Of a DNA stretch of 64,000 nucleotides, positions 26,765 to 37,029 are shown piece after piece. Made by a program: the position numbers and the translations under genes. The stretch comes from an uncultured Clostridium sp. GTDB lineage: Bacteria > Bacillota > Clostridia > Clostridiales > Clostridiaceae. The stretch lies in NCBI RefSeq assembly GCF_934754915.1, contig NZ_CAKVKB010000001.1:1-64000 (forward strand). The letters run 5' to 3'. Numbering within the stretch: the stretch's first letter is position 1; every line of letters starts with the position of its first letter. The notes beneath the pieces are model-generated. The model was not told where the DNA came from and did no database searches. It saw nothing but the letters and a program-made list of their open reading frames with translations.

Positions 26765-27630
26765 TATGCTTCTACCTCCTTCTTCTTATTGAAATAAACT
26801 TGAGTCAATGAAATTGCAGTTACTAAAATGAAGAATATAATCGCTTTAGCTTGCCCTATTCCCATATTATTAACCACAAAGGCTTCCTTATAAATATTTA
26901 AAGCTAACATTTCTGTAGATTTTGATGGACTTAATGAAAAATTCAAATCAAACATCTTAAATGAATTGGCTAATGTTAAGAATAAACATATTGTTATACC
27001 TTGTCTAACCATAGGAATTGTAATATGTCTAAATGTTTGAATACCATTAGCTCCATCTATATGTGCTGCTTCAATAAGATCATTTGGTACATTTTCTAAC
27101 GCAGATACATAAATAACCATTATATATCCTGCATACTGCCATGTTGATACTATAAGCATAGCTATAACAGCTGTACTTGGTTCTTGTAACATAGATGTTG
27201 AAAGAAGTTTACTTCCCATTTTTTCACCTATTCCTACAAATACAGAATTAAACATGAATTGCCATATAAATCCTAAAATTAAACCTCCAATTAAGTTAGG
27301 CATAAAAAATCCTGTTCTTAAGAAATTTTTTGTCTTTAAATTTCTTGTCACTACATATGCTAATGCAAATCCAATAACATTTATTGTAACAACACTTCCA
27401 AATGTATAAATTAGAGTTATTTTAAAAGAATAAATAAATTGAGAATCTGTAAATATATATATATAATTTTTTAATCCAACAAAATCATACTGAGGATTAG
27501 CACCATTCCAATTTGTAAATGTGTAATATATACCAATCAAAAATGGGATAGCAACAACCATAATAAAGGCAAATAAACAAGGTCCTACAAACATCCAGAA
27601 ATTTCTATTATCTCTACTTGTTTTAGTCAT
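26764..27630 (-). CDS. malF: Maltodextrin ABC transporter permease, MalF type
   Basis: The 288-residue inner permease has six predicted membrane helices and the EAA loop PNDLIEAAHIDGANGIQTFRHITIPMVRQ. It lacks the large extra loop of enterobacterial MalF, as usual in Gram-positives. It pairs with the MalG-type permease downstream and the lipoprotein upstream. AGGAGG precedes the start. Confidence 0.88.
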   Translation of the reverse strand: MTKTSRDNRNFWMFVGPCLFAFIMVVAIPFLIGIYYTFTNWNGANPQYDFVGLKNYIYIFTDSQFIYSFKITLIYTFGSVVTINVIGFALAYVVTRNLKTKNFLRTGFFMPNLIGGLILGFIWQFMFNSVFVGIGEKMGSKLLSTSMLQEPSTAVIAMLIVSTWQYAGYIMVIYVSALENVPNDLIEAAHIDGANGIQTFRHITIPMVRQGITICLFLTLANSFKMFDLNFSLSPSKSTEMLALNIYKEAFVVNNMGIGQAKAIIFFILVTAISLTQVYFNKKKEVEA

Positions 27631-27657
27631 ACTGAATTTCCTCCTTTTAGTTTAAGA

Positions 27658-27694
27658 CAGATGTCTATAGAATGTGACATTCTACAGACATCTG
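27658..27694. repeat. Strong intercistronic stem-loop between malE and malF
   Basis: CAGATGTCT (27658-27666) pairs with AGACATCTG (27686-27694), and TAGAATGT pairs with ACATTCTA inside it, giving 17 pairs with one mismatch. No T-run follows on the minus strand. Such hairpins after binding-protein genes commonly protect the upstream mRNA and raise binding-protein yield over the permeases. Confidence 0.65.
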
Positions 27695-27737
27695 ATTCTC
27701 ATTATTGATCACTTAATTTTCTTATTGCTGTAATAAA

Positions 27738-29048
27738 TTATTGAGCTTCTTTTGGAGATGCATCTTGAAGATTCTGCAACATTTCTTTCTTAGCTGCATC
27801 TCCCATATCTGTATCTAAGAATTTAGAGAATACAGGCCCTATTTTATCCATTGTGAATCCATCAGGGAAATTAGTAAATGCCCATTTTAATGTCTTTCCT
27901 GCATTATTATATTCAGTAATTGATTTATTTAAAGGATTTGTGCTTTCAACTTTAAAATTAGTAAATGCAGGGATCATATTCATATCATTTACTAAAGCTT
28001 CCTGACCACTTTGACTATCAACCATCCATTTTAAAAATTCTTTTGCCTCTGCATTAACTGAGGAATCTTTATTTACTACCCAATACATAGGAACTCCAAC
28101 AGGAATAGATCCGCTTACTTTCTCATCATTATTTATACACATTGGAACAAATCCCATATTAAAATCTGCACCTAGTGATTGTAAATCTGAAGCAATCCAG
28201 TTGCCTTGTTGAATGAATGCAGTTTTTTCTAGTGCAAAATTACCGACTTGATTACTATAATCAATAGTTTCTAGAGTTTTTCCTCCTCCGTATTTACACA
28301 TTAATTCAACTAAATTCATCCAATCATTAAATTGCTGATTATTAACTAAATCTGCTTTTCCAGCTATATAATCCTTAGCAAATTGATCTGGATCATCCTG
28401 GGCTGCAAATGGAATATTAAATGTATGATTTCCTGTCACCCAAGTTTCTTTAGTTGTATATGACACAACATTATCCAATCCTAATTCATCTTTCTTACTG
28501 TCTAAGGTTTCAAAAGCTGTTTTTAAAGCATCAAATGTTGTAAGTTTTTCGGGATCGATTCCAGCTTTGTCTAAAATATCTTTATTATACATTAATCCAT
28601 AGCCTTCAGTAGCAGCAGGCATACCATAAACCTTACCGTCAATAGTTACAGTATCTAATGTTCCTTTTACAGCATTAGGAACCCATGACTGATCACTCAA
28701 ATCATCAATTTTATGCTGCCATACATTATAATCTCCTCTTCCTTGAATCATAAATATATCTGGTTCAGTTCCTTTTGCAAATTCTGCTTTTAATGATGCT
28801 CCATAATCAGCACCACCACCAACTGATGTAACTTCTACTTTTACTCCTGTTTCTTCTTCATACTTTTTAGCTAAATTTTGTAATGCATCATTTATTTCAA
28901 CTTTTAATTGATATATCTTTATTGTCTTTCCACTACCATCAGAAGCTCCTTCTGATGAACCCGATGTAGCCGTACCTCCACACCCAACTAATGTTCCACA
29001 TGCTAATGTAGCTGTCAAAACTGTTGCTAATAACTTTTTCTTTTTCAT
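27738..29048 (-). CDS. malE: Maltodextrin ABC transporter substrate-binding lipoprotein
   Basis: A solute-binding protein of about 436 residues with a lipoprotein signal (LTATLACGTLVGCGG). The mature part has extracellular-binding-protein family 1 features (KYEEETGVKVEVTSVGG, FAKGTEPDIFMIQG, GKVYGMPAATEGYGLMYNKDIL). The ATG at 29048 is preferred over 29066 because AAAGGGGT lies 7 bases upstream. It is the first gene of malEFG(Q). The promoter, a LacI operator and a CcpA-type site lie upstream. Confidence 0.9.
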   Translation of the reverse strand: MKKKKLLATVLTATLACGTLVGCGGTATSGSSEGASDGSGKTIKIYQLKVEINDALQNLAKKYEEETGVKVEVTSVGGGADYGASLKAEFAKGTEPDIFMIQGRGDYNVWQHKIDDLSDQSWVPNAVKGTLDTVTIDGKVYGMPAATEGYGLMYNKDILDKAGIDPEKLTTFDALKTAFETLDSKKDELGLDNVVSYTTKETWVTGNHTFNIPFAAQDDPDQFAKDYIAGKADLVNNQQFNDWMNLVELMCKYGGGKTLETIDYSNQVGNFALEKTAFIQQGNWIASDLQSLGADFNMGFVPMCINNDEKVSGSIPVGVPMYWVVNKDSSVNAEAKEFLKWMVDSQSGQEALVNDMNMIPAFTNFKVESTNPLNKSITEYNNAGKTLKWAFTNFPDGFTMDKIGPVFSKFLDTDMGDAAKKEMLQNLQDASPKEAQ

Positions 29049-29133
29049 GATTAATACCCCTTTCATTCTCCAAAGTTTAAATATTATAATTATAAATTTA
29101 TTTAAAATATAAAATAACTAGCCTAACTTTATC

Positions 29134-29145
29134 GCAAACGATTGC
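29134..29145. promoter_or_regulatory. LacI-type operator upstream of malE
   Basis: GCAAACGATTGC, downstream of the malE promoter and 86 bases before its start codon; fourth site of the set. Confidence 0.7.
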
Positions 29146-29242
29146 AATAAATTGCAAAAAACAAATTGCCATATGATACGCAATTCTAATAATCAAAGCA
29201 ATTCCTACATTTATTTTTTATACCATTTATTTCTATGTTTAA

Positions 29243-29271
29243 AGTATATCAATTAAAGTAATCTTTTACAA
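29243..29271 (-). promoter_or_regulatory. Promoter of malEFG
   Basis: Minus-strand TTGTAA (29271-29266), 17-bp spacer, TATACT (29248-29243). It closely resembles the GH13 operon promoter, including TGATATACT and the AAG after the -35. Confidence 0.7.
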
Positions 29272-29340
29272 AGTGCTTTTGAATTTGTTTTCAAGGCTAA
29301 AAGCTTATTTATCTTTAATTCTTTTGTTTTTTCTCGCTTT

Positions 29341-29354
29341 TACAACCGTTTTCA
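29341..29354. promoter_or_regulatory. Possible CcpA (cre) site upstream of malE
   Basis: Minus-strand TGAAAACGGTTGTA matches the consensus TGWAANCGNTNWCA at 12 of 14 positions. It lies about 75 bases upstream of the malE promoter, consistent with glucose repression of a sugar operon. It is short enough that chance cannot be excluded. Confidence 0.4.
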
Positions 29355-29374
29355 TATTTTTCAATTATTTTCAA

Positions 29375-29632
29375 TTATTTTATGCAATCATTTGCGTTTT
29401 TAATCAAATTAATCTTTTCTTTTCTTGAATAAGTTTTTATTTCATATTCTCTCTTCATAGCCTCTCGTTTTTCATCAAATTTTTCATAGTATACTAATTT
29501 AACCGGTCTTCTTGCTCTTGTATATTTTGCTCCCTTACCACTTGAATGTTGTTTTATTCTTCTTTCCAAATCATTTGTCCATCCTGTGTAAAATGTACCA
29601 TCTGAACATTCAACTATATATACATAATTCAT
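29375..29632 (-). CDS. GIY-YIG domain protein, UPF0213/YhbQ type
   Basis: The 85-residue single-domain protein MNYVYIVECSDGTFYTGWTN... has VYIVEC as the GIY strand and FYTGWT as YIG. It also has DLERRIKQH (catalytic Arg), YTRARRPVKLVYYE and an acidic EAMKREYEIK (Glu). The ATG at 29632 follows GTAGGATTTTTT; upstream in-frame ATGs lack ribosome sites. These small proteins are widespread, with proposed DNA-repair roles but no firm function. It stands alone between two operons and is unrelated in context to the GIY-YIG protein of the transposon. Confidence 0.85.
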   Translation of the reverse strand: MNYVYIVECSDGTFYTGWTNDLERRIKQHSSGKGAKYTRARRPVKLVYYEKFDEKREAMKREYEIKTYSRKEKINLIKNANDCIK

Positions 29633-29729
29633 AAAAAATCCTACTTTCATAAAAATATTTCTTATTAACTCTAAAAAAATCAATTATATTTTATCACAAA
29701 ATTTTACTAATCCACTGTCTATACAACAA

Positions 29730-29761
29730 AAAATCGCAGGTCACTAACTGCCTGCGATTTT
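29730..29761. terminator. Bidirectional terminator after the ilv-leu operon
   Basis: AAAATCGCAGG (29730-29740) and CCTGCGATTTT (29751-29761) are perfect arms. On the minus strand a run of six T follows. It is the likely end of the ilvN...ilvB transcript. Confidence 0.85.
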
Positions 29762-29776
29762 CTTCATGCTATCATA

Positions 29777-29816
29777 ATATATGTTTTAACAATACATATA
29801 TAGTTAAAACATATAT
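29777..29816. repeat. 14-bp stem-loop just downstream of ilvB
   Basis: ATATATGTTTTAAC (29777-29790) and GTTAAAACATATAT (29803-29816) are perfect arms around a 12-base loop, between the ilvB stop and the terminator. It may reinforce termination or protect the mRNA 3' end. Confidence 0.5.
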
Positions 29817-29856
29817 ATTAAACTTTTCAAATCCTAATTATCAATTAAAATAGATA

Positions 29857-31515
29857 TTATTCTGTCATTATCTGATCAATAGGTGCACCTGGTGCTACCA
29901 TTGGAAATACCTTTTTGTCTGTATCTATCACATAATCAATTAACACTGGACCATCAGAATATTCTAATGCTTCTTTTATGACTTTCTCAACTTCATCAGG
30001 TTTAGTTATTCTAAAACCTTTTCCTCCAAATGCCTCTGCCAATTTTACATAGTCAGTTGGTCTGTCTAAAGTTGTTTCAGAATATCTTTCTCCATAAAAT
30101 AAAGTCTGCCATTGTCTAACCATTCCAAGACAATTATTATTCATTACAATTTCAATCATTGGAAGCTTATTTTTAACTGCTGTAACAAACTCATTACAAT
30201 TCATTCCAAAACTTCCATCTCCAGCAATATTAATAACTTGTCTGTCTGGTCTTCCAACTTGTGCTCCTATTGCTGCTCCAAGACCATATCCCATTGTTCC
30301 AAGACCACCTGAAGTTATGAAAGTTCTATGATTTTTGAATTTAAAATACTGCGCTGCCCACATTTGATGTTGTCCAACTTCTGTTGAAATAACAAAGTTT
30401 TCCTTTGTATTCAAATCATTTAATACTTTAAATAATAATTCAGGGTTTGTACAGCTATAATCAATTTTTTCATCTACCTTTAATGCATTTATTTTATCAA
30501 GCCATTCTTGATTTTTCTTACTCTCAACTAAAGGTATTAGCTTTTCTAACACAACTTTTAAATCTCCAATAATAGATGCATCAACTTTTATATTTTTATT
30601 TACTTCTGCTGGATCCACATCTATATGAATTATTTTAGCATTTCTTATATGATCTTGCTTTCCTACAACTCTGTCACTGAATCTTGCACCTAAAGCTATT
30701 AATAAATCACATTTAGTCGCTGCAATATTAGATGCTTTTGTTCCATGCATTCCAATCATGCCAGTATATAATTCATTATCATTAGGAAATTCAGATTTAG
30801 CCATTAATGAAGTTGAAACTGGTGAAGAAATTTTTTTAGAGAATTCTATAAGTTCTTCAGTAGCTCCTGATATTCCTACTCCTCCACCTGCATAAATAAA
30901 TGGTCTTTCAGATTCATTAATTAATTTAACAACTTCCTCAATGTCAGAATCCTTAATTTTATCTGAACTTCTCACAATTTCTTTTGGAACAATTTTGACA
31001 TACTCTGCCTTATTTGCAGTAACATCCTTTGGAATATCTATAAGTACTGGACCTGGTCTTCCAGATTGTGCAATGTAAAATGCTTCTTTTATTACATCCT
31101 GAAGTTCACTTACATCTCTTACAATATAATTATGTTTTGTTATAGGCATAGTTATTCCTTTTATATCTACTTCCTGGAAACTATCTTTTCCTAAAAGAGG
31201 AGTTGTAACATTACCTGTTATAGCCACTATAGGTACAGAATCCATATATGCTGTTGCAATACCTGTTACAAGATTAGTTGCCCCTGGTCCTGATGTTGCA
31301 ATACATACACCTACTTTTCCTGTTGCTCTTGCATACCCATCTGCTGCATGAGCCGCATTTTGTTCATGACAAGTTAAAACGTGATGAAGCTGATCTCTAT
31401 ATTTATAAATTTCATCATAAATATTAAGTACAGCTCCACCTGGATATCCAAATATAGTCTCGACATTTTCATCAATTAAAGACTTTATTAAAATTTCAGC
31501 CCCCGTCAATAACAT
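29857..31515 (-). CDS. ilvB: Acetolactate synthase large (catalytic) subunit
   Basis: The ThDP enzyme of about 552 residues condenses two pyruvates, or pyruvate and 2-ketobutyrate, in valine/leucine/isoleucine synthesis. It has VETIFGYPGGAVLNIYDE (catalytic Glu region), HEQNAAHAADGYARATGKVGV, and the ThDP motif GDGSFGMNCNEFVTAVKNKLPMIEIVMNN. The ATG at 31515 follows AAAGGAGTGAATAAA; the upstream ATG lacks a ribosome site. It is the last gene of the operon, with its regulatory partner ilvN at the opposite end. The length and FAD-binding region are typical. Confidence 0.96.
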   Translation of the reverse strand: MLLTGAEILIKSLIDENVETIFGYPGGAVLNIYDEIYKYRDQLHHVLTCHEQNAAHAADGYARATGKVGVCIATSGPGATNLVTGIATAYMDSVPIVAITGNVTTPLLGKDSFQEVDIKGITMPITKHNYIVRDVSELQDVIKEAFYIAQSGRPGPVLIDIPKDVTANKAEYVKIVPKEIVRSSDKIKDSDIEEVVKLINESERPFIYAGGGVGISGATEELIEFSKKISSPVSTSLMAKSEFPNDNELYTGMIGMHGTKASNIAATKCDLLIALGARFSDRVVGKQDHIRNAKIIHIDVDPAEVNKNIKVDASIIGDLKVVLEKLIPLVESKKNQEWLDKINALKVDEKIDYSCTNPELLFKVLNDLNTKENFVISTEVGQHQMWAAQYFKFKNHRTFITSGGLGTMGYGLGAAIGAQVGRPDRQVINIAGDGSFGMNCNEFVTAVKNKLPMIEIVMNNNCLGMVRQWQTLFYGERYSETTLDRPTDYVKLAEAFGGKGFRITKPDEVEKVIKEALEYSDGPVLIDYVIDTDKKVFPMVAPGAPIDQIMTE

Positions 31516-31592
31516 TTTATTCACTCCTTTGCTCATAAAATGATCTTAATTCATCACTTTTATTCAACTATTTAATGAATATATAAAAATAT

Positions 31593-31644
31593 TTTCTACG
31601 AAATTTTAGGAATAGAAAATATCATTCCTAAAATTCTGTAGAAA
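31593..31644. repeat. 21-bp inverted repeat between ilvD and ilvB
   Basis: Arms 31593-31613 and 31624-31644 pair at 19 of 21 positions (TTTCTAC, then AATTTTAGGAAT, and complement). On the minus strand ATATTTTTATA follows, so partial termination or mRNA processing before ilvB is possible. Confidence 0.55.
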
Positions 31645-31688
31645 TATTACTTATTATTCATTGTCTATTTTTAATCTGTAAATATTAA

Positions 31689-33347
31689 TTATTTAAGAAT
31701 TGCTCCTTCAGATGCAGAACTTACAAGTTTTGCATATCTTGATAAATAACCTTCTTTAACCTTTGGTTCAAGTGGTTTGAAGTTCTTTCTTCTTTCAGCT
31801 AATTCCTCGTCACTTAATTTTACTTCAAGCTTGTTATTGTTTATATCGATTGAAATAATATCTCCATCTCTTAATAATCCAATTGGACCACCTGCTGCTG
31901 CTTCTGGAGAAACATGTCCTATAGATGCTCCTCTTGTAGCTCCACTAAATCTTCCATCAGTAATTAATGCTACTGAATCATCTAACTTCATTCCAGCAAT
32001 TGCTGCTGTTGCCTGAAGCATTTCTCTCATACCAGGACCACCTTTTGGACCTTCATATCTTATTACAATAACATCTCCAGCTTTTATCTTTTTATCAAAT
32101 ATTGCTGCATTTGCTTCTTCTTCAGAATCAAAAACTTTTGCAGGACCTTCATGCACTAACATTTGAGGTAATACAGCAGCTCTCTTAACAACTGCTCCAT
32201 CTGGTGCTAGATTACCTCTAAGTATTGCAATTCCACCTGTTTCACTATATGGATTATCTATTGGTCTTATTACTTCATAATCTTTAACAGATGCACCCTT
32301 TATATTTTCTCCTAATGTCTTTCCAGTAGCTGTAATACAATCTAAATTAAGCTCTACCTTCTTACTTAATTCGCTTAATACAGCTTGAATTCCACCTGCT
32401 GCATATAATCTTTCAATATGAACATCAGATGCTGGAGCTAATTTACAAAGATCTGGTGTCTTAGCTGATAATTCATTAATTATATCTAAATTCATATCAA
32501 CTTTTGCCTCATTAGCTATTGCTGTAATATGAAGAACACTATTAGTTGAGCATCCAAGAGCCATATCTGCTCTAAGTGCATTCATTATACTCTTTTCATT
32601 TACTATATCTCTTGGTTTGATATCTTTTTCAAGAAGATTCATTACTGCCATACCAGCTTGTTTTGCAAGTCTTATTCTTTCAGAATAAACTGCTGGAATA
32701 GTTCCATTTCCAGGTAATGCTAATCCTAAAACTTCACATAAGCAGTTCATTGAATTTGCTGTAAACATACCTGAACATGATCCACATGTTGGGCATGCGC
32801 ATTTTTCTATATCACATAATTCTTGTTCATCAATTAATCCATTTTCATAAGAACCTACTGCTTCAAACATTGTTGAAAGCGAGATAGCTTTTCCCTTATG
32901 AGTTCCTGCAAGCATTGGCCCACCACTTACAACTACTGATGGTATATTAACTCTCAATGAAGCCATTACCATACCAGGAACAATCTTATCACAGTTAGGA
33001 ATTAAAACTAAAGCATCAAACGCATGTGCTTTTGCTAAGCATTCAATTGAATCTGCTATAAGTTCTCTTGTTACTAGAGAGTACTTCATTCCTTCATGTC
33101 CCATAGCTATTCCATCACATACTCCGATAGCTGGAACTACAAGTGGAGTACCTCCTGCAAGTGTTACACCTTTTTTAACAGCTTCAGTTATTTTATCAAG
33201 ATTCATATGACCTGGAATTATATCACTTTGAGCTGATACAACACCAATTATTGGTCTGTTTATTTCTTCGTCAGTCAATCCTAAAGCTCTAAGAAGAGAT
33301 CTTTGAGCTGCCTTGCCAGGCCCTTTTTTTATTACATCACTTTTCAT
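31689..33347 (-). CDS. ilvD: Dihydroxy-acid dehydratase
   Basis: The 552-residue iron-sulfur enzyme converts dihydroxy-acids to 2-keto acids in valine and isoleucine synthesis. Cluster and active-site motifs are [11 protein letters not shown] (first Cys) and [20 protein letters not shown] (further Cys residues). [21 protein letters not shown] near residue 470 is the family's C-terminal signature. It starts 6 bases after leuB ends, so co-transcription is clear. Confidence 0.97.
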   Translation of the reverse strand: MKSDVIKKGPGKAAQRSLLRALGLTDEEINRPIIGVVSAQSDIIPGHMNLDKITEAVKKGVTLAGGTPLVVPAIGVCDGIAMGHEGMKYSLVTRELIADSIECLAKAHAFDALVLIPNCDKIVPGMVMASLRVNIPSVVVSGGPMLAGTHKGKAISLSTMFEAVGSYENGLIDEQELCDIEKCACPTCGSCSGMFTANSMNCLCEVLGLALPGNGTIPAVYSERIRLAKQAGMAVMNLLEKDIKPRDIVNEKSIMNALRADMALGCSTNSVLHITAIANEAKVDMNLDIINELSAKTPDLCKLAPASDVHIERLYAAGGIQAVLSELSKKVELNLDCITATGKTLGENIKGASVKDYEVIRPIDNPYSETGGIAILRGNLAPDGAVVKRAAVLPQMLVHEGPAKVFDSEEEANAAIFDKKIKAGDVIVIRYEGPKGGPGMREMLQATAAIAGMKLDDSVALITDGRFSGATRGASIGHVSPEAAAGGPIGLLRDGDIISIDINNNKLEVKLSDEELAERRKNFKPLEPKVKEGYLSRYAKLVSSASEGAILK

Positions 33348-33353
33348 AAGTTC

Positions 33354-34436
33354 TTACTTCCCTTCAATAATTTTTTTACAAACAAGGTCTCCCATTTCAG
33401 TTGTTCCAACTTTAGTCTTACCTTCACTCATTATATCACTAGTTCTGTATCCATCTTCAAGAACTGCTAATACAGCCTTTTCTATAGACTTAGCTTCTTC
33501 TTCTAAATTGAAACTGTATCTAAGCATCATAGCTGCTGATAATATTGTTGCTAATGGATTTGCAATTCCCATTCCAGCAATATCAGGAGCACTACCATGA
33601 ATAGGTTCATACATACCTAAAGTACCATCACCAAGTGATGCTGATGGTAACATTCCAATTGAACCTGTGACCATACTTGCTTCATCTGATAAAATATCTC
33701 CAAACATATTTGTAGTAACAATTACATCAAATTGAGTTGGATCTTTAACTATTTGCATTGATGCATTATCAATGTACATATAATTTACTGAAACTTCTGG
33801 ATAGTCTTTAGACATTTCACCAATAACTTTTCTCCAAAGTCTTGAACTTTCAAGTACATTTGCTTTGTCAACACAAGTTAATTTTTTGTTTCTTTTCATT
33901 GCTGTTTCAAAAGCTATTTTTAAAATTCTTGTTATTTCAGTTACATTATATCTTTCAGTATCATAAGCTGATTCTACACCATCAACTATTTCTTTTCCTC
34001 TTTCACCAAAATAAATACCGCCTGTTAATTCTCTTACAATAGCAATATCTATACCATTACCAACAATACTGTCTTTAAGTGGTGATGCATTCTTTAATGG
34101 TGCATACAATGTTGCTGGTCTCAAATTACAATAAAGATTTAATCCAGCTCTTAATCCTAATAAAGCCTGTTCAGGTCTTACTTTTGCATCTGGATTATCC
34201 CACTTAGGTCCACCAACTGCTCCAAGTAATACTGCGTCATTTTTTTTACATATTTCTAATGTTTCTTTTGGAAGTGCTTCTCCTGTCTTATCAATTGAAC
34301 ATCCACCTGCAATTGCATATTCATATTCAAATCTATGTCCAAATTTATCACCAATTGTTTTTAATACTTTTACTGCTTCTGCAACTATATCTGGACCAAT
34401 TCCATCTCCTGGTACTACTGCTACATTACATTTCAT
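33354..34436 (-). CDS. leuB: 3-isopropylmalate dehydrogenase
   Basis: The 360-residue NAD-dependent enzyme performs the oxidative decarboxylation step of leucine synthesis. It has [45 protein letters not shown] and the metal-binding [20 protein letters not shown]. The ATG at 34436 follows TTGGAGGTTAAAATA; the upstream in-frame ATG overlaps that site. It lies between leuD and ilvD. Confidence 0.96.
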   Translation of the reverse strand: MKCNVAVVPGDGIGPDIVAEAVKVLKTIGDKFGHRFEYEYAIAGGCSIDKTGEALPKETLEICKKNDAVLLGAVGGPKWDNPDAKVRPEQALLGLRAGLNLYCNLRPATLYAPLKNASPLKDSIVGNGIDIAIVRELTGGIYFGERGKEIVDGVESAYDTERYNVTEITRILKIAFETAMKRNKKLTCVDKANVLESSRLWRKVIGEMSKDYPEVSVNYMYIDNASMQIVKDPTQFDVIVTTNMFGDILSDEASMVTGSIGMLPSASLGDGTLGMYEPIHGSAPDIAGMGIANPLATILSAAMMLRYSFNLEEEAKSIEKAVLAVLEDGYRTSDIMSEGKTKVGTTEMGDLVCKKIIEGK

Positions 34437-34476
34437 TATTTTAACCTCCAATTTAACTGTAAATACTTTTCTTATA

Positions 34477-34965
34477 CTATTTGTTGTTTCTTATATATCC
34501 GATTAATCCATCATTATCAATGATTTTTTGCATGAATTCTGGAAAACCTTCACCTTGATATTGTTGATTCTTAGTAAGGTTTTTTATTAATCCAGTTTTA
34601 AAATCTACTTCTAATTCATCACCAGCATCAATATTTTTAACAGCTTCATCACATTCTAAGATTGGCAAACCAATGTTTATTGAATTTCTATAAAATATTC
34701 TTGCAAATGTTGATGCAATAACACAGCTTACACCTGCTGTTTTAATTGCTAAAGGAGCATGTTCTCTTGAAGAACCACATCCAAAATTTTTATTTGCAAC
34801 AATTATATCTCCTGGCTGAACTTTCTTTACAAATTCAATATCTATATCTTCCATACAATGTGCAGCAAGTTCTTTAGGATCTGATGTATTTAAATATCTT
34901 GCTGGAATTATTACATCTGTATCTACATTATCTCCATATTTGAATACTCTACCTTTTACGCTCAT
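34477..34965 (-). CDS. leuD: 3-isopropylmalate dehydratase small subunit
   Basis: The 162-residue aconitase swivel-domain subunit has [17 protein letters not shown] and the active-site [13 protein letters not shown]. The short form is typical of the clostridial/archaeal type. It works with LeuC, encoded 13 bases upstream. Confidence 0.95.
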   Translation of the reverse strand: MSVKGRVFKYGDNVDTDVIIPARYLNTSDPKELAAHCMEDIDIEFVKKVQPGDIIVANKNFGCGSSREHAPLAIKTAGVSCVIASTFARIFYRNSINIGLPILECDEAVKNIDAGDELEVDFKTGLIKNLTKNQQYQGEGFPEFMQKIIDNDGLIGYIRNNK

Positions 34966-34978
34966 TACTAAATACCTC

Positions 34979-36238
34979 CTACACTAATTCTGGATCAGTT
35001 ATCTTTCCTGTTATTGCAGATGCTGCTGCAACTGCTGGACTTGCAAGATAAACTTCTGATTCAACATGACCCATTCTTCCTACAAAGTTTCTGTTTGTTG
35101 TTGATACACATCTCTCGCCCTTAGCCAATATTCCCATATGTCCTCCAAGACAAGGTCCACATGTTGGAGTAGATACTGCTGCTCCAGCTTCAATTAAGTC
35201 CTTAATTATTCCTTCTTCTATTGCTTGAAGATAAACTTTTTGAGTTCCAGGAATAACGATACATCTTACTGATTTATCAACTTTTTTACCTTTAAGAACA
35301 TCTCTTGCAACTCTTAAATCTGAAATTCTTCCATTAGTACATGATCCTATAACAACCTGATCGATTTTTACTTCACCAGTATTGTCAATAGTTCTTGTAT
35401 TATCTGGTAAATGAGGGAATGAAACAGTTGGTCTTAAAGTACTTAAATCTATTTCATAAACTTCATCATATTCAGCATCTTCATCAGCCTCATATTTCTT
35501 CCATTCTCTTGTTGCGTGTTCTTTTAAATATTCTACTGTCTTATCATCTACAGGGAATATTCCATTCTTTCCACCTGCTTCAATAGCCATGTTAGCCATT
35601 GTAAATCTATCATCCATAGAAAGGTATTGTAATCCATCTCCTACAAATTCCATTGATTTATATAATGCACCATCAACACCAATCATTCCAATTATGTGTA
35701 ATATGATATCCTTACCACTTACCCATTTTGCTGGCTTATTTTTAAGAACAAATTTTAATGCTGATGGAACTTTAAACCAACATTTACCTGTTGCCATACC
35801 AGCTGCCATATCAGTTGAACCAATACCTGTTGAGAAAGCACCAAGTGCTCCATAAGTACAAGTATGAGAATCAGCACCTATCACAACATCACCAGCTACA
35901 GCTAGTCCCTTTTCTGGCACTAAGCAGTGTTCTATTCCCATTTCTCCAACTTCAAAAAAGTTTTCTATTTCCATCTTGTTTGCAAATTCTCTTATGTATT
36001 TTACTTGTTCAGCCGCCTTTATATCTTTGTTAGGAGTGAAGTGATCTGGAACTATAGCAATTTTGCTTTTGCTGAAAACTTTATCCTTTCCAAATTTCTT
36101 AAATTCATTTACTGCTACTGGAGTAGTTATATCATTTCCTAATACTAAATCAAGATTAGCCTCAATTAATTGTCCAGCTTTTACAGATTCTAATCCTGCA
36201 TGAGCAGCTAAAATCTTTTGTGTCATTGTCATACCCAT
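34979..36238 (-). CDS. leuC: 3-isopropylmalate dehydratase large subunit
   Basis: The 419-residue aconitase-family subunit has a [4Fe-4S] cluster held by the Cys in VIGSCTNGR and the CGPC motif in [39 protein letters not shown] is the family signature. Its size matches the short, two-subunit prokaryotic form. The ATG follows TGAGGAGATGATTAGAAA. A 267-bp gap separates it from ilvN. Confidence 0.96.
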   Translation of the reverse strand: MGMTMTQKILAAHAGLESVKAGQLIEANLDLVLGNDITTPVAVNEFKKFGKDKVFSKSKIAIVPDHFTPNKDIKAAEQVKYIREFANKMEIENFFEVGEMGIEHCLVPEKGLAVAGDVVIGADSHTCTYGALGAFSTGIGSTDMAAGMATGKCWFKVPSALKFVLKNKPAKWVSGKDIILHIIGMIGVDGALYKSMEFVGDGLQYLSMDDRFTMANMAIEAGGKNGIFPVDDKTVEYLKEHATREWKKYEADEDAEYDEVYEIDLSTLRPTVSFPHLPDNTRTIDNTGEVKIDQVVIGSCTNGRISDLRVARDVLKGKKVDKSVRCIVIPGTQKVYLQAIEEGIIKDLIEAGAAVSTPTCGPCLGGHMGILAKGERCVSTTNRNFVGRMGHVESEVYLASPAVAAASAITGKITDPELV

Positions 36239-36322
36239 TTTCTAATCATCTCCTCAAAATATGCCTTTATCTTTCTTTCAATATTATATTTTATTTGTCT
36301 ATCAATTCTACCAATATGCTGT

Positions 36323-36439
36323 TCAATCAGCTTGCACACTATTTTTTAATGTAGACCAAAATACTTCTATTCGATTATTTAATATATCCCCTATATGTTT
36401 ATTTAATCCCCTATGTATATTATAATTACTTTTTGCCAT
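36323..36439 (-). other. Gap between ilvN and leuC; possible 38-codon ORF
   Basis: The ilvN-leuC gap (36239-36505) holds no known gene. An open frame of 38 codons begins MAKSNYNIHRGLNKHIGDIL and ends at a TGA at 36323-36325. It has no ribosome site at proper distance (GAGGG is about 22 bases away), so translation is doubtful. It may be a gene remnant. No second leader or terminator is evident. Confidence 0.2.
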
Positions 36440-36505
36440 TGCTTTATTTATCTAAAGTGCCCTCTTTTAAATATTGATTATTGCTTATACATTAAAATTT
36501 TATCT

Positions 36506-37006
36506 TTACAATGTATTCTTTATAGTCTGTTCTCCTCTTTGAAGTGCTGTAACCCCAGTTCTTGCAACTTCTTCTATTCCGTATTCTTTCATTAAGTTAA
36601 TCAATGCTGATATTTTATCTTCGTCCCCAGTCAATTCAATTGTTAAAGTATCAGTTGAAATATCAATTATCTTACTTCTGAATATTTTTACAGTTTCATT
36701 TATTGCTGACCTATTTTCAGCATTTGCTCTTACCTTAATTAAAACTAACTCTCTATATACAGATTCATTAGCTTTAAAATTTACAACTCTTATTACATCT
36801 TCCAGCTTATCTAATTGCTTTTTTACCTGTTCAAGTACATCATCATCAGCTCTAAGTGTAATTGTCATTCTTGAAACAAGAGGATCTTCTGTACTTCCAA
36901 CAGTAAGACTGTCGATATTATATCCTCTTCTAGAAAATAAACCGCTTACTCGGCTTAAAACTCCTGATGAATTTTTTACCAAAACAGATAATACATGCTT
37001 TTCCAT
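36506..37006 (-). CDS. ilvN: Acetolactate synthase small (regulatory) subunit
   Basis: The 166-residue protein has an N-terminal ACT domain (HVLSVLVKNSSGVLSRVSGLFSRRGYNIDSLTVG) that binds valine for feedback control, and a C-terminal domain that activates the catalytic subunit. The length is typical for the IlvN/IlvH type. It is the first gene after the T-box-like leader, with AAGGGGG before the ATG. Its catalytic partner ilvB is the last gene of the operon, unusually far away. Confidence 0.95.
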   Translation of the reverse strand: MEKHVLSVLVKNSSGVLSRVSGLFSRRGYNIDSLTVGSTEDPLVSRMTITLRADDDVLEQVKKQLDKLEDVIRVVNFKANESVYRELVLIKVRANAENRSAINETVKIFRSKIIDISTDTLTIELTGDEDKISALINLMKEYGIEEVARTGVTALQRGEQTIKNTL

Positions 37007-37029
37007 TGCCTATCCCCCTTAAAAATAGT

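Noticed and set aside
27658..27694. Terminator between malE and malF
   Set aside because: Strong stem but no T-run, and it sits inside an evident operon; treated as an mRNA-stability hairpin.
29384..29395. GCAATCATTTGC as a fifth LacI operator
   Set aside because: It lacks the central CG shared by the other four and lies inside the 3' end of the UPF0213 coding region; likely chance.
35395..36142. Several plus-strand frames opposite leuC
   Set aside because: All lie inside the intact leuC coding sequence, lack ribosome sites and have low-complexity composition.
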